From VRUE01 sp963702035 (GTDB lineage: Bacteria > Actinomycetota > Thermoleophilia > Solirubrobacterales > 70-9), in the NCBI GenBank assembly GCA_963702035.1, contig OY969700.1, positions 124,001-188,000 of the forward strand: a stretch of 64,000 bases of DNA, in the 5' to 3' direction. This document shows, in pieces, positions 6,511 through 14,496 of the stretch. How positions within the stretch are numbered: the first letter of the stretch is position 1; every line of letters begins with the position of its first letter. Under the pieces are notes generated by a model that did no database searches, was not told the origin of the DNA, and saw only the letters and a program-made list of their open reading frames with translations. The translations under genes were made by a program, and so were the position numbers.

Positions 6511-9500
6511 GTGGCCACGGTGGAGAATATTGCAGCTCGCTTGGCAGGGGGCGCGAAAGGTCGGACGGAGGCGGAAGTTCAAGCTGATGTCAGGACTTTG
6601 CTGCTCGAGGCACCAATGTCTCTGGAGCAGGAAGACCTGCAGGAGGTCCTTCTCGAGGCCCCTGCGGGCGGCGGCAAACGCTTAGACATAGAGGTTGGCT
6701 GCGCCGTCATTGAGGTGAAGAAGGGGATCGGGTCTTCAAGGGCTCGACATAAGGCGTTGGATCAGCTCGCGGGTTATGTTCGGGCGCGTACTGAGGAACG
6801 AGACCAGCGCTACGTCGGCGTGCTGACCGACGGAAAGCTCTGGATCCTGTGCCACCTTCGACCCCATGGAGGTCTGGCCGAGGTAAGTCGCTTCCAGTTA
6901 GAGAATGGCAGTGACATAGACGCGCTCTCGGCTTGGCTGGAGACCGTTCTAGCCACCGTGGAGGCGATTAGGCCGACTCAACGAGAGATCGTTAGACGTT
7001 TAGGGTCTGAATCTCCCTCAACCCAAGTGGATCTCGCTGATCTTCGTGAGATCTACTCGGCCTGTCGGTTGGATCCCGAGGTTTCTCTCAAGCGCGAACT
7101 TTGGGGAAGACTTCTGACCTCTGCTCTCGGAACGCATTTTCCGGATACCGACGAACTATTCGTCCTCCATACCTATTTGGTGGTGACCGCGGAGCTGATC
7201 GCCCACACCGTAGTGGGCTTGCCCGTTCAAGGCCAAAGCTCGTCAGCATTGCTCTCGGGACAGGTTTTCCGATCGGCGCGTCTGGGCGGTGTCGTTGATG
7301 CCGATTTCTTTGATTGGCCAGCGCGAGTTGAAGGTGGAAAGCTGTTTGTGGCATCACTCGCGCGTCGCCTTGCCCGCTTTGACTGGTCCGACGTTGAGCA
7401 CGACGTTCTCAAGGCGCTCTATGAGTCCATCATCGATCCGAACACGCGCAAACAACTCGGCGAGTATTACACGCCTGATTGGCTTGCTGAGGGAGTTGTA
7501 GACGAGGTAATCAGCGATCCGCTACGTCAGCGGGTGCTGGATCCCGCATGTGGCTCAGGAACGTTTCTTTTTTGGGCGGCCCGCCGATACCTCGAGGCAG
7601 CGGAGGAGGCGTCGATGTCGGACGACGAGGCGATTGAAGGTTTAATAGCCCATGTTTCCGGCATCGACCTACATCCTGTTGCTGTTTGTCTTGCGCGGGT
7701 CACCTACCTGCTCGCGATTGGTTCAGATCGTTTACAGGGGGAGCGGCCAGCCTTCAGCGTTCCGGTCTATTTGGGTGACAGCGTCCGGTGGGATCAGGAT
7801 GAGACTCTCTTCGCAAAAGGGGGGATCACCATCCCAACCAGTGACGATCCAAAGGGAAGCGATCCAGAGCTTTATTTTCCGGAGCGTGTAGTTGCCGACG
7901 CAAATCTCTTTGATCAATTAATTGCTGATATGGCGGAGCGAGCAGCTACCAGGAGACCAGGAACGACCCCGCCACAAATTGAGCCAATTCTTCGACGGTA
8001 TGCGGTGCGACCGGTTGATCGCGCCGCCGTCGTTGCAGCGTTCCAAACTTTGTGCGATCTGCACGATGAAGGTCGAAACCACATCTGGGGATACTACGTT
8101 CGCAATCTCGCTCGCCCGTTTGCTTTCACTCGTCCCGATAATCAAGTGGACGTTCTAGTTGGCAACCCTCCATGGCTCTCGTTCCGCTTTATGCCAAAGG
8201 GCATGCAGGAGCGGTACGCGGAGCTTGCCAAGGAGCGCGGACTTTGGACTGGTGGAAAGGTCGCCACCCACCAAGACCTCGCCGACCTTTTTGTAGTGCG
8301 ATGCGTGGAGCAGTATCTGGCTCCCGGCGGGCAATTCGGGTTCGTAATGCCGGCGGGGACTCTCTCCAGGCAGGCATATGAGGGCTTTCGCTCGGGAAGC
8401 TTTGATGCTCTAGGTGCATCAACGAAGATTGCCTTTGATCAGCCCTGGGACCTTCGAGGTATTGCACCCGACATCTTTCCGATGCCCTCTTGTGTTGCCT
8501 TCGGCGTAAGGGCGGCTTCTGCTCGCAAATTCCCCATCAAGGCCAAAGCGATTGTCGGAAAGGTTAATGCTTCGGGTGTTCGCTGGGCGGATGCGGTGAG
8601 CGGACTCTCCATTCATGAAAATGAGATTCAACGGAGTGCAAATGCAGAACTCCTCTCCCCATACAAAAGCCGCTTCTACCAGGGAGCGACCATCCTGCCA
8701 AGCGTCCTTCTGCGAGTCTCTGATCGTGAGACGGGACCACTGGGCGCACCAAAGGGGACGCGTCGTGTAGCAAGTCTTCGCAGTGCTTTGGAGAAGGAGC
8801 CGTGGAAATGCCTGGATTCACTTGAAGGATTCGTTGAGTCGCAATTCGTCATGCCCGTCTATCTTGGCTCCAGTGTTGCACCTTTCAGGGCACTGGAAGA
8901 GATAGAGGCAGTAATTCCGTGGTGGAAGGGATCATTGCTGGATGGCGACGAGCCAAATCTGGATGAGCATCAGGGCCTTGCACAGTGGTGGAGGGACGCC
9001 GAAGAGATATGGGAGAAGCACAAAGGTTCTACCAACAGGCTGAGTTTGCGCGAACGCCTTGACTACCAACGAGGGACGAGTAATCAGTTTCCGATTGGCG
9101 AGCATCGTGTTCTATATACCCAGTCAGGTAACCAAATCGCGGCGTGTCGGTTAGAAGGTTCCGAAGCGCTAATTGAGCACAAGCTTTACTGGGCAGCTGC
9201 GGGAAGCCCAGAGGAGGCTCGGTATCTCGTAGCGATTTTCAACAGTGCGCCACTTCATAATGTCGTTGAGCCACTGATGAGCGACGGATTGTTTGGCAAA
9301 CGCGATATCGATAAGTACGTTTTCGCTGCGCCATTTCCGTTGTTTAACAAAGACGACAGCGGCCACGTCGGTCTCGCCGCCCTAGCGGAGACAGCAGAGA
9401 AAGTCGCGGGTGAAGTTGAGCTGAGGGAGGAGTGGGGATTTCAAAAATCTCGGCGGGTGATCCGTGAAGCCCTTCGTGGCCATGGGATTGCAGTTGAGAT

Positions 9501-9726
9501 CGACGCTGCTGTTGCCGAACTCCTAGCTCTTGGCCTTGATGCTGTCAAGCAGAAAAAGGTTGATCCTCTGAAGGACACCCCGGATCTAATGGGTGAACTC
9601 TCCAAGGTGAAGGATCGCGTCAAGGGTTCGCAGCGGAAAAGGAAGAGAGCACGAAAGGCAGCTTCGAAAGTATCCCGGGCGACGCCTCAGACCGATTCCA
9701 AAGAAGCGAAAGCTCAGGATCAATAG
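6511..9726 (+). CDS. Type IIG restriction-modification enzyme (nuclease plus N6-adenine methylase in one chain)
   Basis: A 1,071-residue protein. The N-terminal nuclease has a PD-(D/E)XK core with D59, E68 and K70 (LDIEVGCAVIEVKKG). The methylase has a GEYYTPDWLA entry helix, motif I DPACGSGTF (from ~residue 344) and motif IV NPPW (~552), as in gamma-class N6-adenine methylases. The middle and C-terminal parts should hold the target-recognition domain; the tail is Lys/Arg-rich. The Eco57I/BREX PglX-like layout fits a self-contained defence enzyme. The start is GTG 6511. Codon use is clearly lower in GC3 than flanking genes, suggesting horizontal transfer. No separate specificity subunit is visible. 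Confidence 0.88.
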   Translation: MATVENIAARLAGGAKGRTEAEVQADVRTLLLEAPMSLEQEDLQEVLLEAPAGGGKRLDIEVGCAVIEVKKGIGSSRARHKALDQLAGYVRARTEERDQRYVGVLTDGKLWILCHLRPHGGLAEVSRFQLENGSDIDALSAWLETVLATVEAIRPTQREIVRRLGSESPSTQVDLADLREIYSACRLDPEVSLKRELWGRLLTSALGTHFPDTDELFVLHTYLVVTAELIAHTVVGLPVQGQSSSALLSGQVFRSARLGGVVDADFFDWPARVEGGKLFVASLARRLARFDWSDVEHDVLKALYESIIDPNTRKQLGEYYTPDWLAEGVVDEVISDPLRQRVLDPACGSGTFLFWAARRYLEAAEEASMSDDEAIEGLIAHVSGIDLHPVAVCLARVTYLLAIGSDRLQGERPAFSVPVYLGDSVRWDQDETLFAKGGITIPTSDDPKGSDPELYFPERVVADANLFDQLIADMAERAATRRPGTTPPQIEPILRRYAVRPVDRAAVVAAFQTLCDLHDEGRNHIWGYYVRNLARPFAFTRPDNQVDVLVGNPPWLSFRFMPKGMQERYAELAKERGLWTGGKVATHQDLADLFVVRCVEQYLAPGGQFGFVMPAGTLSRQAYEGFRSGSFDALGASTKIAFDQPWDLRGIAPDIFPMPSCVAFGVRAASARKFPIKAKAIVGKVNASGVRWADAVSGLSIHENEIQRSANAELLSPYKSRFYQGATILPSVLLRVSDRETGPLGAPKGTRRVASLRSALEKEPWKCLDSLEGFVESQFVMPVYLGSSVAPFRALEEIEAVIPWWKGSLLDGDEPNLDEHQGLAQWWRDAEEIWEKHKGSTNRLSLRERLDYQRGTSNQFPIGEHRVLYTQSGNQIAACRLEGSEALIEHKLYWAAAGSPEEARYLVAIFNSAPLHNVVEPLMSDGLFGKRDIDKYVFAAPFPLFNKDDSGHVGLAALAETAEKVAGEVELREEWGFQKSRRVIREALRGHGIAVEIDAAVAELLALGLDAVKQKKVDPLKDTPDLMGELSKVKDRVKGSQRKRKRARKAASKVSRATPQTDSKEAKAQDQ

Positions 9727-9963
9727 TGCAGAGGTTGGCGTGTACCTTGAGATGAACGATGCGGTTGGCGAAACGATCTGGAAGCGTGGGTCTGAAGCGG
9801 CCAAGTTCTTTGTCCGCCGCAGCCAACGTGGTGATCGTTTTGTCGTGGCGCCGCCTTCCCTTCACAGGCCAGTGCCGCTTGGCAAGGATTGTGCCACCGT
9901 ACCTTTCGCCGGTGTGACCAGTGAGCACGGGTCTACGGGGCTATCAAGCCCCGCGACGGCATC

Positions 9964-10884
9964 GTGGGGATGTCGATGGCTGCCAGGGGCAGGGAGGTGG
10001 ACAAGGTGGACTTGGTCGTAATTGACGATTCCAAGCAGAAGAAGCCGAGCCGACCGGGGATGGGCCCTCTTGTCGCAGTCGGTGGTATGCACGTCCCGAG
10101 CGACAATGTCCGGAATCTCGAGCTCCTGCTCGCTGACCTCTGCCGCGAGTACGGTTTTCCCTCTCACACGGATGAGTTCAAGTGGTCGCCCGGCCGGGGA
10201 TCGTGGATGCGGAAGAACCTCCATGGCGATGACCGTCGAGAATTCTTCGAGGACTGCTTAGACGCGGCCAAGGAAGAATGTGCGCAGGCTTGCGTGGTCA
10301 TCCAAGACACCTCGCGGCGCAGCACCTCGGGCGGCACCGACGACCACGAGCTAGAGGTTGTCAAGGTCTTCTTGGAGCGTACTGATCACCACTTGGCCAG
10401 TGTGGGAGCGCAGGCGTTCCTACTCGCCGACCACCCCACCGGCGGACAGGCAGCCGAGGCGCGCTTCGTCAGCCAATGCTTGGAGACGATGCGTGAGGGC
10501 ACTCGCTTCATGGATTTGGAGCGCACTGCCCTAGTCTTGACCGGTGACTCGAAAAACACTCGGCTCTTACAACTCGCTGACCTGATCGTGGGTTGCACTT
10601 TGGCTTATGTCAGCGGTGAGGACGAGCACTCACCGCCATTATTCGAGGGCCAAATCAAAGAGATGTTGCGCGAAGAGGGTGGGCGTATAGGTGGCGTCGG
10701 TTTGAAGTTGCATCCGGATTTCAGCTACGCGAACCTCTATCACTGGCTCCTTGGCGACCAGACTCTGTGGAAGGGAATAGTCGGCCAAGGCCTGCCATTG
10801 AAGGGATGGCCTTACGTGAACTCCCCAACCGACTCCAGCTCGATCAAGGCACCTTCGGCCGGAGAAGGACTAATTCCGTTCTAA
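9964..10884 (+). CDS. DUF3800 domain protein
   Basis: A 306-residue protein. VVIDDSKQKK near the N-terminus and LLQLADLIVGCTLAYVSG near residue 200 are the two conserved ends of DUF3800, a predicted RNase H-like fold often found on mobile and defence islands. Acidic residues include D22 and D23 and the D of QLADLIVG. It lies 237 bp after the type IIG gene on the same strand and shares its lower GC. The preceding gap has no convincing gene. The start could be ATG 9964 or the in-frame ATG 9970. Confidence 0.75.
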   Translation: MGMSMAARGREVDKVDLVVIDDSKQKKPSRPGMGPLVAVGGMHVPSDNVRNLELLLADLCREYGFPSHTDEFKWSPGRGSWMRKNLHGDDRREFFEDCLDAAKEECAQACVVIQDTSRRSTSGGTDDHELEVVKVFLERTDHHLASVGAQAFLLADHPTGGQAAEARFVSQCLETMREGTRFMDLERTALVLTGDSKNTRLLQLADLIVGCTLAYVSGEDEHSPPLFEGQIKEMLREEGGRIGGVGLKLHPDFSYANLYHWLLGDQTLWKGIVGQGLPLKGWPYVNSPTDSSSIKAPSAGEGLIPF

Positions 10885-11060
10885 CACGCTTCCTCTCAAC
10901 CTGGGGTGCTTGAGCTGGCCGTATCGGCCGGTCGGCGCTGATGTAATCCAAGGCGATCGCCGGTTCGACTTTGTCGCCTCATCGCTTAAGGTCCTTCAGG
11001 CGCCGAGCTCGGGCCGCCGCCGCTCCAGAAACTCCCGCTCCGGCCGAGAAGGACCCAGCG

Positions 11061-11444
11061 CTATCGCTGTCTCGTAGGCGGCCCGGAACTTGCCATCGCG
11101 TCCCAGTCGTTGTCGAGCAGTTGAGTGATCTTCCGCTCGAGTGGCGGGAGGTCCCGCTCCACGATCTCAAGCACGCGATGAATGTCGATTCGGAAGTACT
11201 CGTGGGCGACCAGGTCGCGAAGCCCGGCGATATCGGCCCAGGGGATCTTGGGCGCTGACTCGCGGGTCTCGGGGCTGAGGTGCTTGACGGCCTCGCCGAT
11301 CACCACGAACTGGAAGAGCAGGGCGTCGTGTAGCAAGGGGTCTTCCTTGGCGGCGGTTGTCTCGCCGGCCTGCTTGAGATGCCCGCGAATCGCGACAATT
11401 GCGTCCTGGATATCGCGAAGGCGCTCTTGCTCGTCTCGGCTCAT
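11061..11444 (-). CDS. HepT-like HEPN toxin (DUF86)
   Basis: A 127-residue HEPN-domain protein. The ribonuclease motif R-x4-H-x-Y is intact: R76, H81 and Y83 in LRDLVAHEYF. HEPN toxins cleave RNA, and in characterised pairs the MNT partner AMPylates the motif tyrosine to silence them. The start ATG (11444) overlaps the stop of the upstream nucleotidyltransferase gene by 4 nt. The longer open frame upstream is the antitoxin gene read in another frame. Confidence 0.9.
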   Translation of the reverse strand: MSRDEQERLRDIQDAIVAIRGHLKQAGETTAAKEDPLLHDALLFQFVVIGEAVKHLSPETRESAPKIPWADIAGLRDLVAHEYFRIDIHRVLEIVERDLPPLERKITQLLDNDWDAMASSGPPTRQR

Positions 11445-11968
11445 AGGGGGAGCGCCTCGCTGAGTACCTCGTCCCGGATGTGGTCCTTGAGCATGTCGGT
11501 GGTCGCGACGTCTACGGGTAGATCGAGAATCTCGCCGGCCTCGCGGCGAAACGCGGCGAGGTCGAGGAGGGTGCGGCCGGGTTTGAGGTCGACGAGGAGA
11601 TCCACATCGCTTTCGGCCGTTGCTTCGCCGCGTGCGAGAGACCCGAAGGCCCGGAGGTGGCCGACGCCGTGCCTTGCGGCGGCGTCGAGCAAGCGCCGGC
11701 GTCGGCGTCGCAGTTTGTCCGCCTGCGGGCCGAGCCGGCTTCGCACCGAGCTGACGGTGCTGAGTTGTCGCGCGGGGGGCGTCTGGATCTCCAGGCGCCT
11801 GCCGCACGCCGCCAAAAGTCGCTCGAGCGTCGGCAAGGTCGGAAGGGCTGTCCCAGTCTCATAGCGAGCCAGCGCCGGTTGGGAGGTGCCGGCGCGCGCC
11901 GCCAGGTCTACCTGCGAGAGATTCGCGTCAAGTCGTGCTTGGCGAACGGCCTGGGATATCGAGAGCAT
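11441..11968 (-). CDS. HTH-MNT nucleotidyltransferase antitoxin
   Basis: A 175-residue fusion. Residues 1-65 are an XRE-type HTH (ARLDANLSQVDLAARAGTSQ). Residues 100-175 are a minimal nucleotidyltransferase with GS at 109-110 and D121/D123 (FGSLARGEATAESDVDLLVD), the GSx(9-10)DxD signature. The MNT part should modify and neutralise HepT; the HTH part probably binds its own promoter, where an AT-rich stretch (11977-11996) lies just upstream. An HTH built into the MNT antitoxin is less common than the stand-alone MNT protein. Confidence 0.9.
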   Translation of the reverse strand: MLSISQAVRQARLDANLSQVDLAARAGTSQPALARYETGTALPTLPTLERLLAACGRRLEIQTPPARQLSTVSSVRSRLGPQADKLRRRRRRLLDAAARHGVGHLRAFGSLARGEATAESDVDLLVDLKPGRTLLDLAAFRREAGEILDLPVDVATTDMLKDHIRDEVLSEALPL

Positions 11969-11976
11969 GCGACGAC

Positions 11977-11996
11977 TATATCAATATCGGTATATA
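11977..11996. promoter_or_regulatory. AT-rich promoter/operator region of the HEPN-MNT pair
   Basis: TATATCAATATCGGTATATA has short inverted ends (TATAT/ATATA) and lies 8 nt upstream of the antitoxin ATG in a very GC-rich neighbourhood. It is a likely core promoter and binding site for the antitoxin's HTH. Function is inferred. Confidence 0.4.
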
Positions 11997-12098
11997 CGCC
12001 AGCCGAATGAGGGCTTTCGCCTCGCACGGCGAAGAGAGGTGGCTTGCGCCCCTGAACTCGCCGATTAACGCATCGCCAACCCTGGTCGATAGGACAAC

Positions 12099-13391
12099 AT
12101 GCCAACTCGCCATGCCTCGTTCGCTGCCCTGCACACCCGCCTCTTCGCGGCGCTGATCGCTCTTGGGGTGCTGGCGTTCGTCGGCTCCGCGACCGCGACT
12201 GCCGCTCCGGCACCGTCGATCCTGACGCTGAAGACGGTCAAGGTGGGGGCGCCGGGGAACCGGTCGGTTGGGATCACCCCCTTCAAAGACGCGATCTACC
12301 GCTCCTGCAAGGAAGCTCCGCAGGAAGCGCACACGCCCGCCTGCCAGATGGTCGGCGGCGTCAAGTACGGCTACGGCATCGGGCAGCTCGAGGTCACGGT
12401 CGCCCAGTGGGTGGCGTTCCTCAACACGGTCAACCCGGCGGGCCGCAACAGGCACAAGCTCTACAGCCCCGACGAGAGCTCGATCGGCTGGCCCAAGTAC
12501 GGCCAGATCGACTTCGCCGCAAGCGTGGGCAAGGGGCGGCACTACTCGGTGGCCTCGCCGGAATGGGCCGACAAGCCCTACGGCTTCGCCAACTTCCTGC
12601 GCTCCGCCCGCTTCGCCAACTCCCTCTACAACGGCCGTCTGCTCTCCAAGAAAGCGAGCAGGGAAGGCGGCTTCCGCTACGTCACCTACCGCGTCCGGCT
12701 CTCGCGGGTGACCGAGCGGGGGATGTACGACATGACCGAACGGGCGATGACCCGCTCGCACAGGTCGGGCTTCGTCGTCCCCAGCCAGAACGAGTGGATC
12801 AAGGCGGCCTACTTCGACCCCAGCGGCGGCGGCAAGTACTCCTACTGGAAGTACCCGACCAACCCGGGCGAATTCGAAGCCGAAGACGAAGCGGCGAGTG
12901 AACCGAAGTCAACGACGCTCGACCCGACGACCGGCGACGTCACCAACGCCTCGACCCAGCCGCTGGCGACCTTCCACGCCTCCGGCGTGGCCGCCCCGAC
13001 CTGGTGCCCGGCCTCCTTCGGCAGCGAAGAATGCTCCAGCGTCAACCCGTTCGGGATCGCGCCGAGCGGCTACGCCAAAGCCTTCCAGGGCAGCCTCAGC
13101 ACGGTCGGCCAGGCGAAGACCACGTCGCCGTGGGGGACGCTCGACCAGGGCGGCAACGCGGTCGAGTGGACCGACACGATCACCCCGCCGCCGTTCGGCG
13201 TGAAGGGGCACCGGGTCTGGCGCCGGCTGCACGGCGGCATCGCCAACGCCCCCGTGTACCAGCTCTGGCTCTCGGCGATCGGCCTGCAGCCGCAGGACAA
13301 CGCCTTCTACAACGCCACCTACCCTTGGCTGGGAATCCGCATCGGCGTGCTTGGAAATCTGAAAGTGGGCGGGGGACCACTGGGAAAGTGA
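12099..13391 (+). CDS. Secreted formylglycine-generating-enzyme-fold (SUMF1) protein, probably not catalytic
   Basis: A 430-residue protein with a signal peptide (LFAALIALGVLAFVGSATA) and a FGE-sulfatase/C-type-lectin-like fold: IGQLEVTVAQWVAFLNTV, RSGFVVPSQNEWIKAAYFDP, YSYWKYPTNP and LDQGGNAVEWTDT. True FGE needs two Cys near the C-terminus (copper site); here the matching end reads RRLHGGIANAPVYQLWL with no Cys. So a binding or structural role is likelier than formylglycine synthesis. Four Cys in the middle may form disulfides. It stands alone, divergent from the HEPN-MNT pair. Confidence 0.82.
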   Translation: MPTRHASFAALHTRLFAALIALGVLAFVGSATATAAPAPSILTLKTVKVGAPGNRSVGITPFKDAIYRSCKEAPQEAHTPACQMVGGVKYGYGIGQLEVTVAQWVAFLNTVNPAGRNRHKLYSPDESSIGWPKYGQIDFAASVGKGRHYSVASPEWADKPYGFANFLRSARFANSLYNGRLLSKKASREGGFRYVTYRVRLSRVTERGMYDMTERAMTRSHRSGFVVPSQNEWIKAAYFDPSGGGKYSYWKYPTNPGEFEAEDEAASEPKSTTLDPTTGDVTNASTQPLATFHASGVAAPTWCPASFGSEECSSVNPFGIAPSGYAKAFQGSLSTVGQAKTTSPWGTLDQGGNAVEWTDTITPPPFGVKGHRVWRRLHGGIANAPVYQLWLSAIGLQPQDNAFYNATYPWLGIRIGVLGNLKVGGGPLGK

Positions 13392-13455
13392 GGCAGATTT
13401 GTCATCTACGTGGCTGTCACGGACGCCAAGCCCCGCGCCTCCCTTGACGAGCTGC

Positions 13456-13848
13456 TCAAGCGCTGCAGGGTTCTTCTTCGCTGGCTAGGTCCCCCGACGG
13501 ACCTAGTCGCTTGAATAGATCCTCCGCAGAGTGATTGTGCAAGCAATAAAAGGGGACCATCACTCCCCCAATCTCCATCTGGTGTGCTCGCCGCACTTGC
13601 CCTGCCTTATGCAACTCTGTCGCGTGATAATTGACCTTGGAGGCTGGCTCTTGCAGCTCGCAGGCCAGTTCGTTTGGCGCCAACGTCCGACCGCCGTCGA
13701 TGCCAAGCACCTCAAGGACGGAAACGCGCAATGGGTGCGTTTCCGCTCGGGCTAGCGTCTCCCAGTCAAATCCTCCTGGCAGATCACTCATTGGATCGGC
13801 GTTGATCGGCCTTTGAACTGGCGGTAGGGTCGTTATGTCCCATGTCAC
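13456..13848 (-). CDS. ArsR-like winged-helix regulator
   Basis: A 130-residue protein with a winged helix at ~residues 35-100: HPLRVSVLEVLG, LAPNELACELQEPASKVNYH recognition helix, and ELHKAGQVRRAHQMEIGGVM as wing. The 'S-VNYH-L-L-AGLV' pattern is typical of ArsR-type HTH proteins. The start GTG 13848 overlaps (GTGA) the stop of a decayed reading frame upstream (13845-14371); ATG 13791 is an alternative start. No metal-binding Cys pair is evident. The target is unknown. Confidence 0.75.
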   Translation of the reverse strand: MTWDITTLPPVQRPINADPMSDLPGGFDWETLARAETHPLRVSVLEVLGIDGGRTLAPNELACELQEPASKVNYHATELHKAGQVRRAHQMEIGGVMVPFYCLHNHSAEDLFKRLGPSGDLASEEEPCSA

Positions 13849-14371
13849 GCCTTGCGACTCGCTCGACTTGGCTCTCCGTCGATCTCGTTGTACGTTCCAG
13901 CGAAGCCTTCAGCAGCCTCCTGGGAAGGAGTCGGGTTCCCCACAATCCGGCCATCGTCCCGATCTATGACGACAAACTCGACGGCGTATCGAGGGCCCTC
14001 TCGGCCGGGCGAGGGCTCCGACCTCGGCTCATCGTTTCGGCGGGCCTCATGACCAAGACGAAAGGCATCGATCGCAAGAACCGCAGACTGGCGACTGAAG
14101 CCGTAGACGGCAGCCAGTTGAACGGATCACGGCCTCATCGACATCGTGGCGTCAACACCATTCCGGGATGCTTTCCACATCGCGCGCCCGACAATCCAGA
14201 AGCCTGTTTATGTCCTCAGTGCGGATCACGTGGCCGGGCGTAAGGCGCTCAAAGCGATCCTGAAGAAGGATCACTTGCCTTCCGCCTTCCGAAAGCAATA
14301 GGAACGCTGCCGGACCAGATCAGTTCGAACGCCTCTGGGCTCTCTCGCGGCTTCCCTTTTCGATTAGGCAC
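13845..14371 (-). pseudogene. Decayed gene of unknown function upstream of the ArsR-like gene
   Basis: On the minus strand a protein-like sequence runs through three frames. From GTG 14371 it reads RKGKPRESPEAFELIWSGS. After a frameshift near 14305 it continues FLLLSEGGRQVILLQDRFER and INRLLDCRARDVESIPEWC to TGA at 14154. After another shift near 14125 it reads LAAVYGFSRQSAVLAIDAFR to TGA at 13845, which overlaps the ArsR start. I do not recognise the family. The coupling to the downstream gene suggests it was once the first gene of that operon. The antisense strand also has a short open frame, which I regard as a shadow. Confidence 0.5.
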
Positions 14372-14392
14372 TACAGCCTCCCAGGCAGACAG

Positions 14393-14415
14393 CCATATTG
14401 GAACACTAACATACC
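14393..14415. promoter_or_regulatory. Operator-like site, copy 1
   Basis: A 23-nt sequence repeated at 16430-16452 with one mismatch. Its core GGAACACTAACATACC (14400-14415) is an imperfect palindrome around TTAA in the other copy. It lies between the divergent decayed gene (start 14371) and the first tandem-TetR gene (start 14497). A TetR or ArsR binding site is likely (inference). Confidence 0.5.
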
Positions 14416-14496
14416 AAGACGAAGATCAAGTCGTACGCAGGAAACAACTCCGCGCGCCCATCGCCATTCTCTTAGGGACGCGGATATCTTTCGTCG

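Noticed and set aside
9740..10021. 93-codon frame between the type IIG and DUF3800 genes
   Set aside because: Poor codon use, no recognisable motif, and it overlaps the DUF3800 start in another frame.
10945..10985. GGTTCGACT resembling a tRNA T-arm near an accessory region
   Set aside because: The flanking bases do not pair as a T-stem and no 5' half is present, so neither a tRNA nor a tRNA-derived att site is supported.
14122..14301. Plus-strand open frame ending in HLPSAFRKQ
   Set aside because: It lies antisense to the decayed minus-strand gene, which reads more like protein over a longer span and is coupled to the ArsR gene; the short plus frame has no start beyond an internal GTG.
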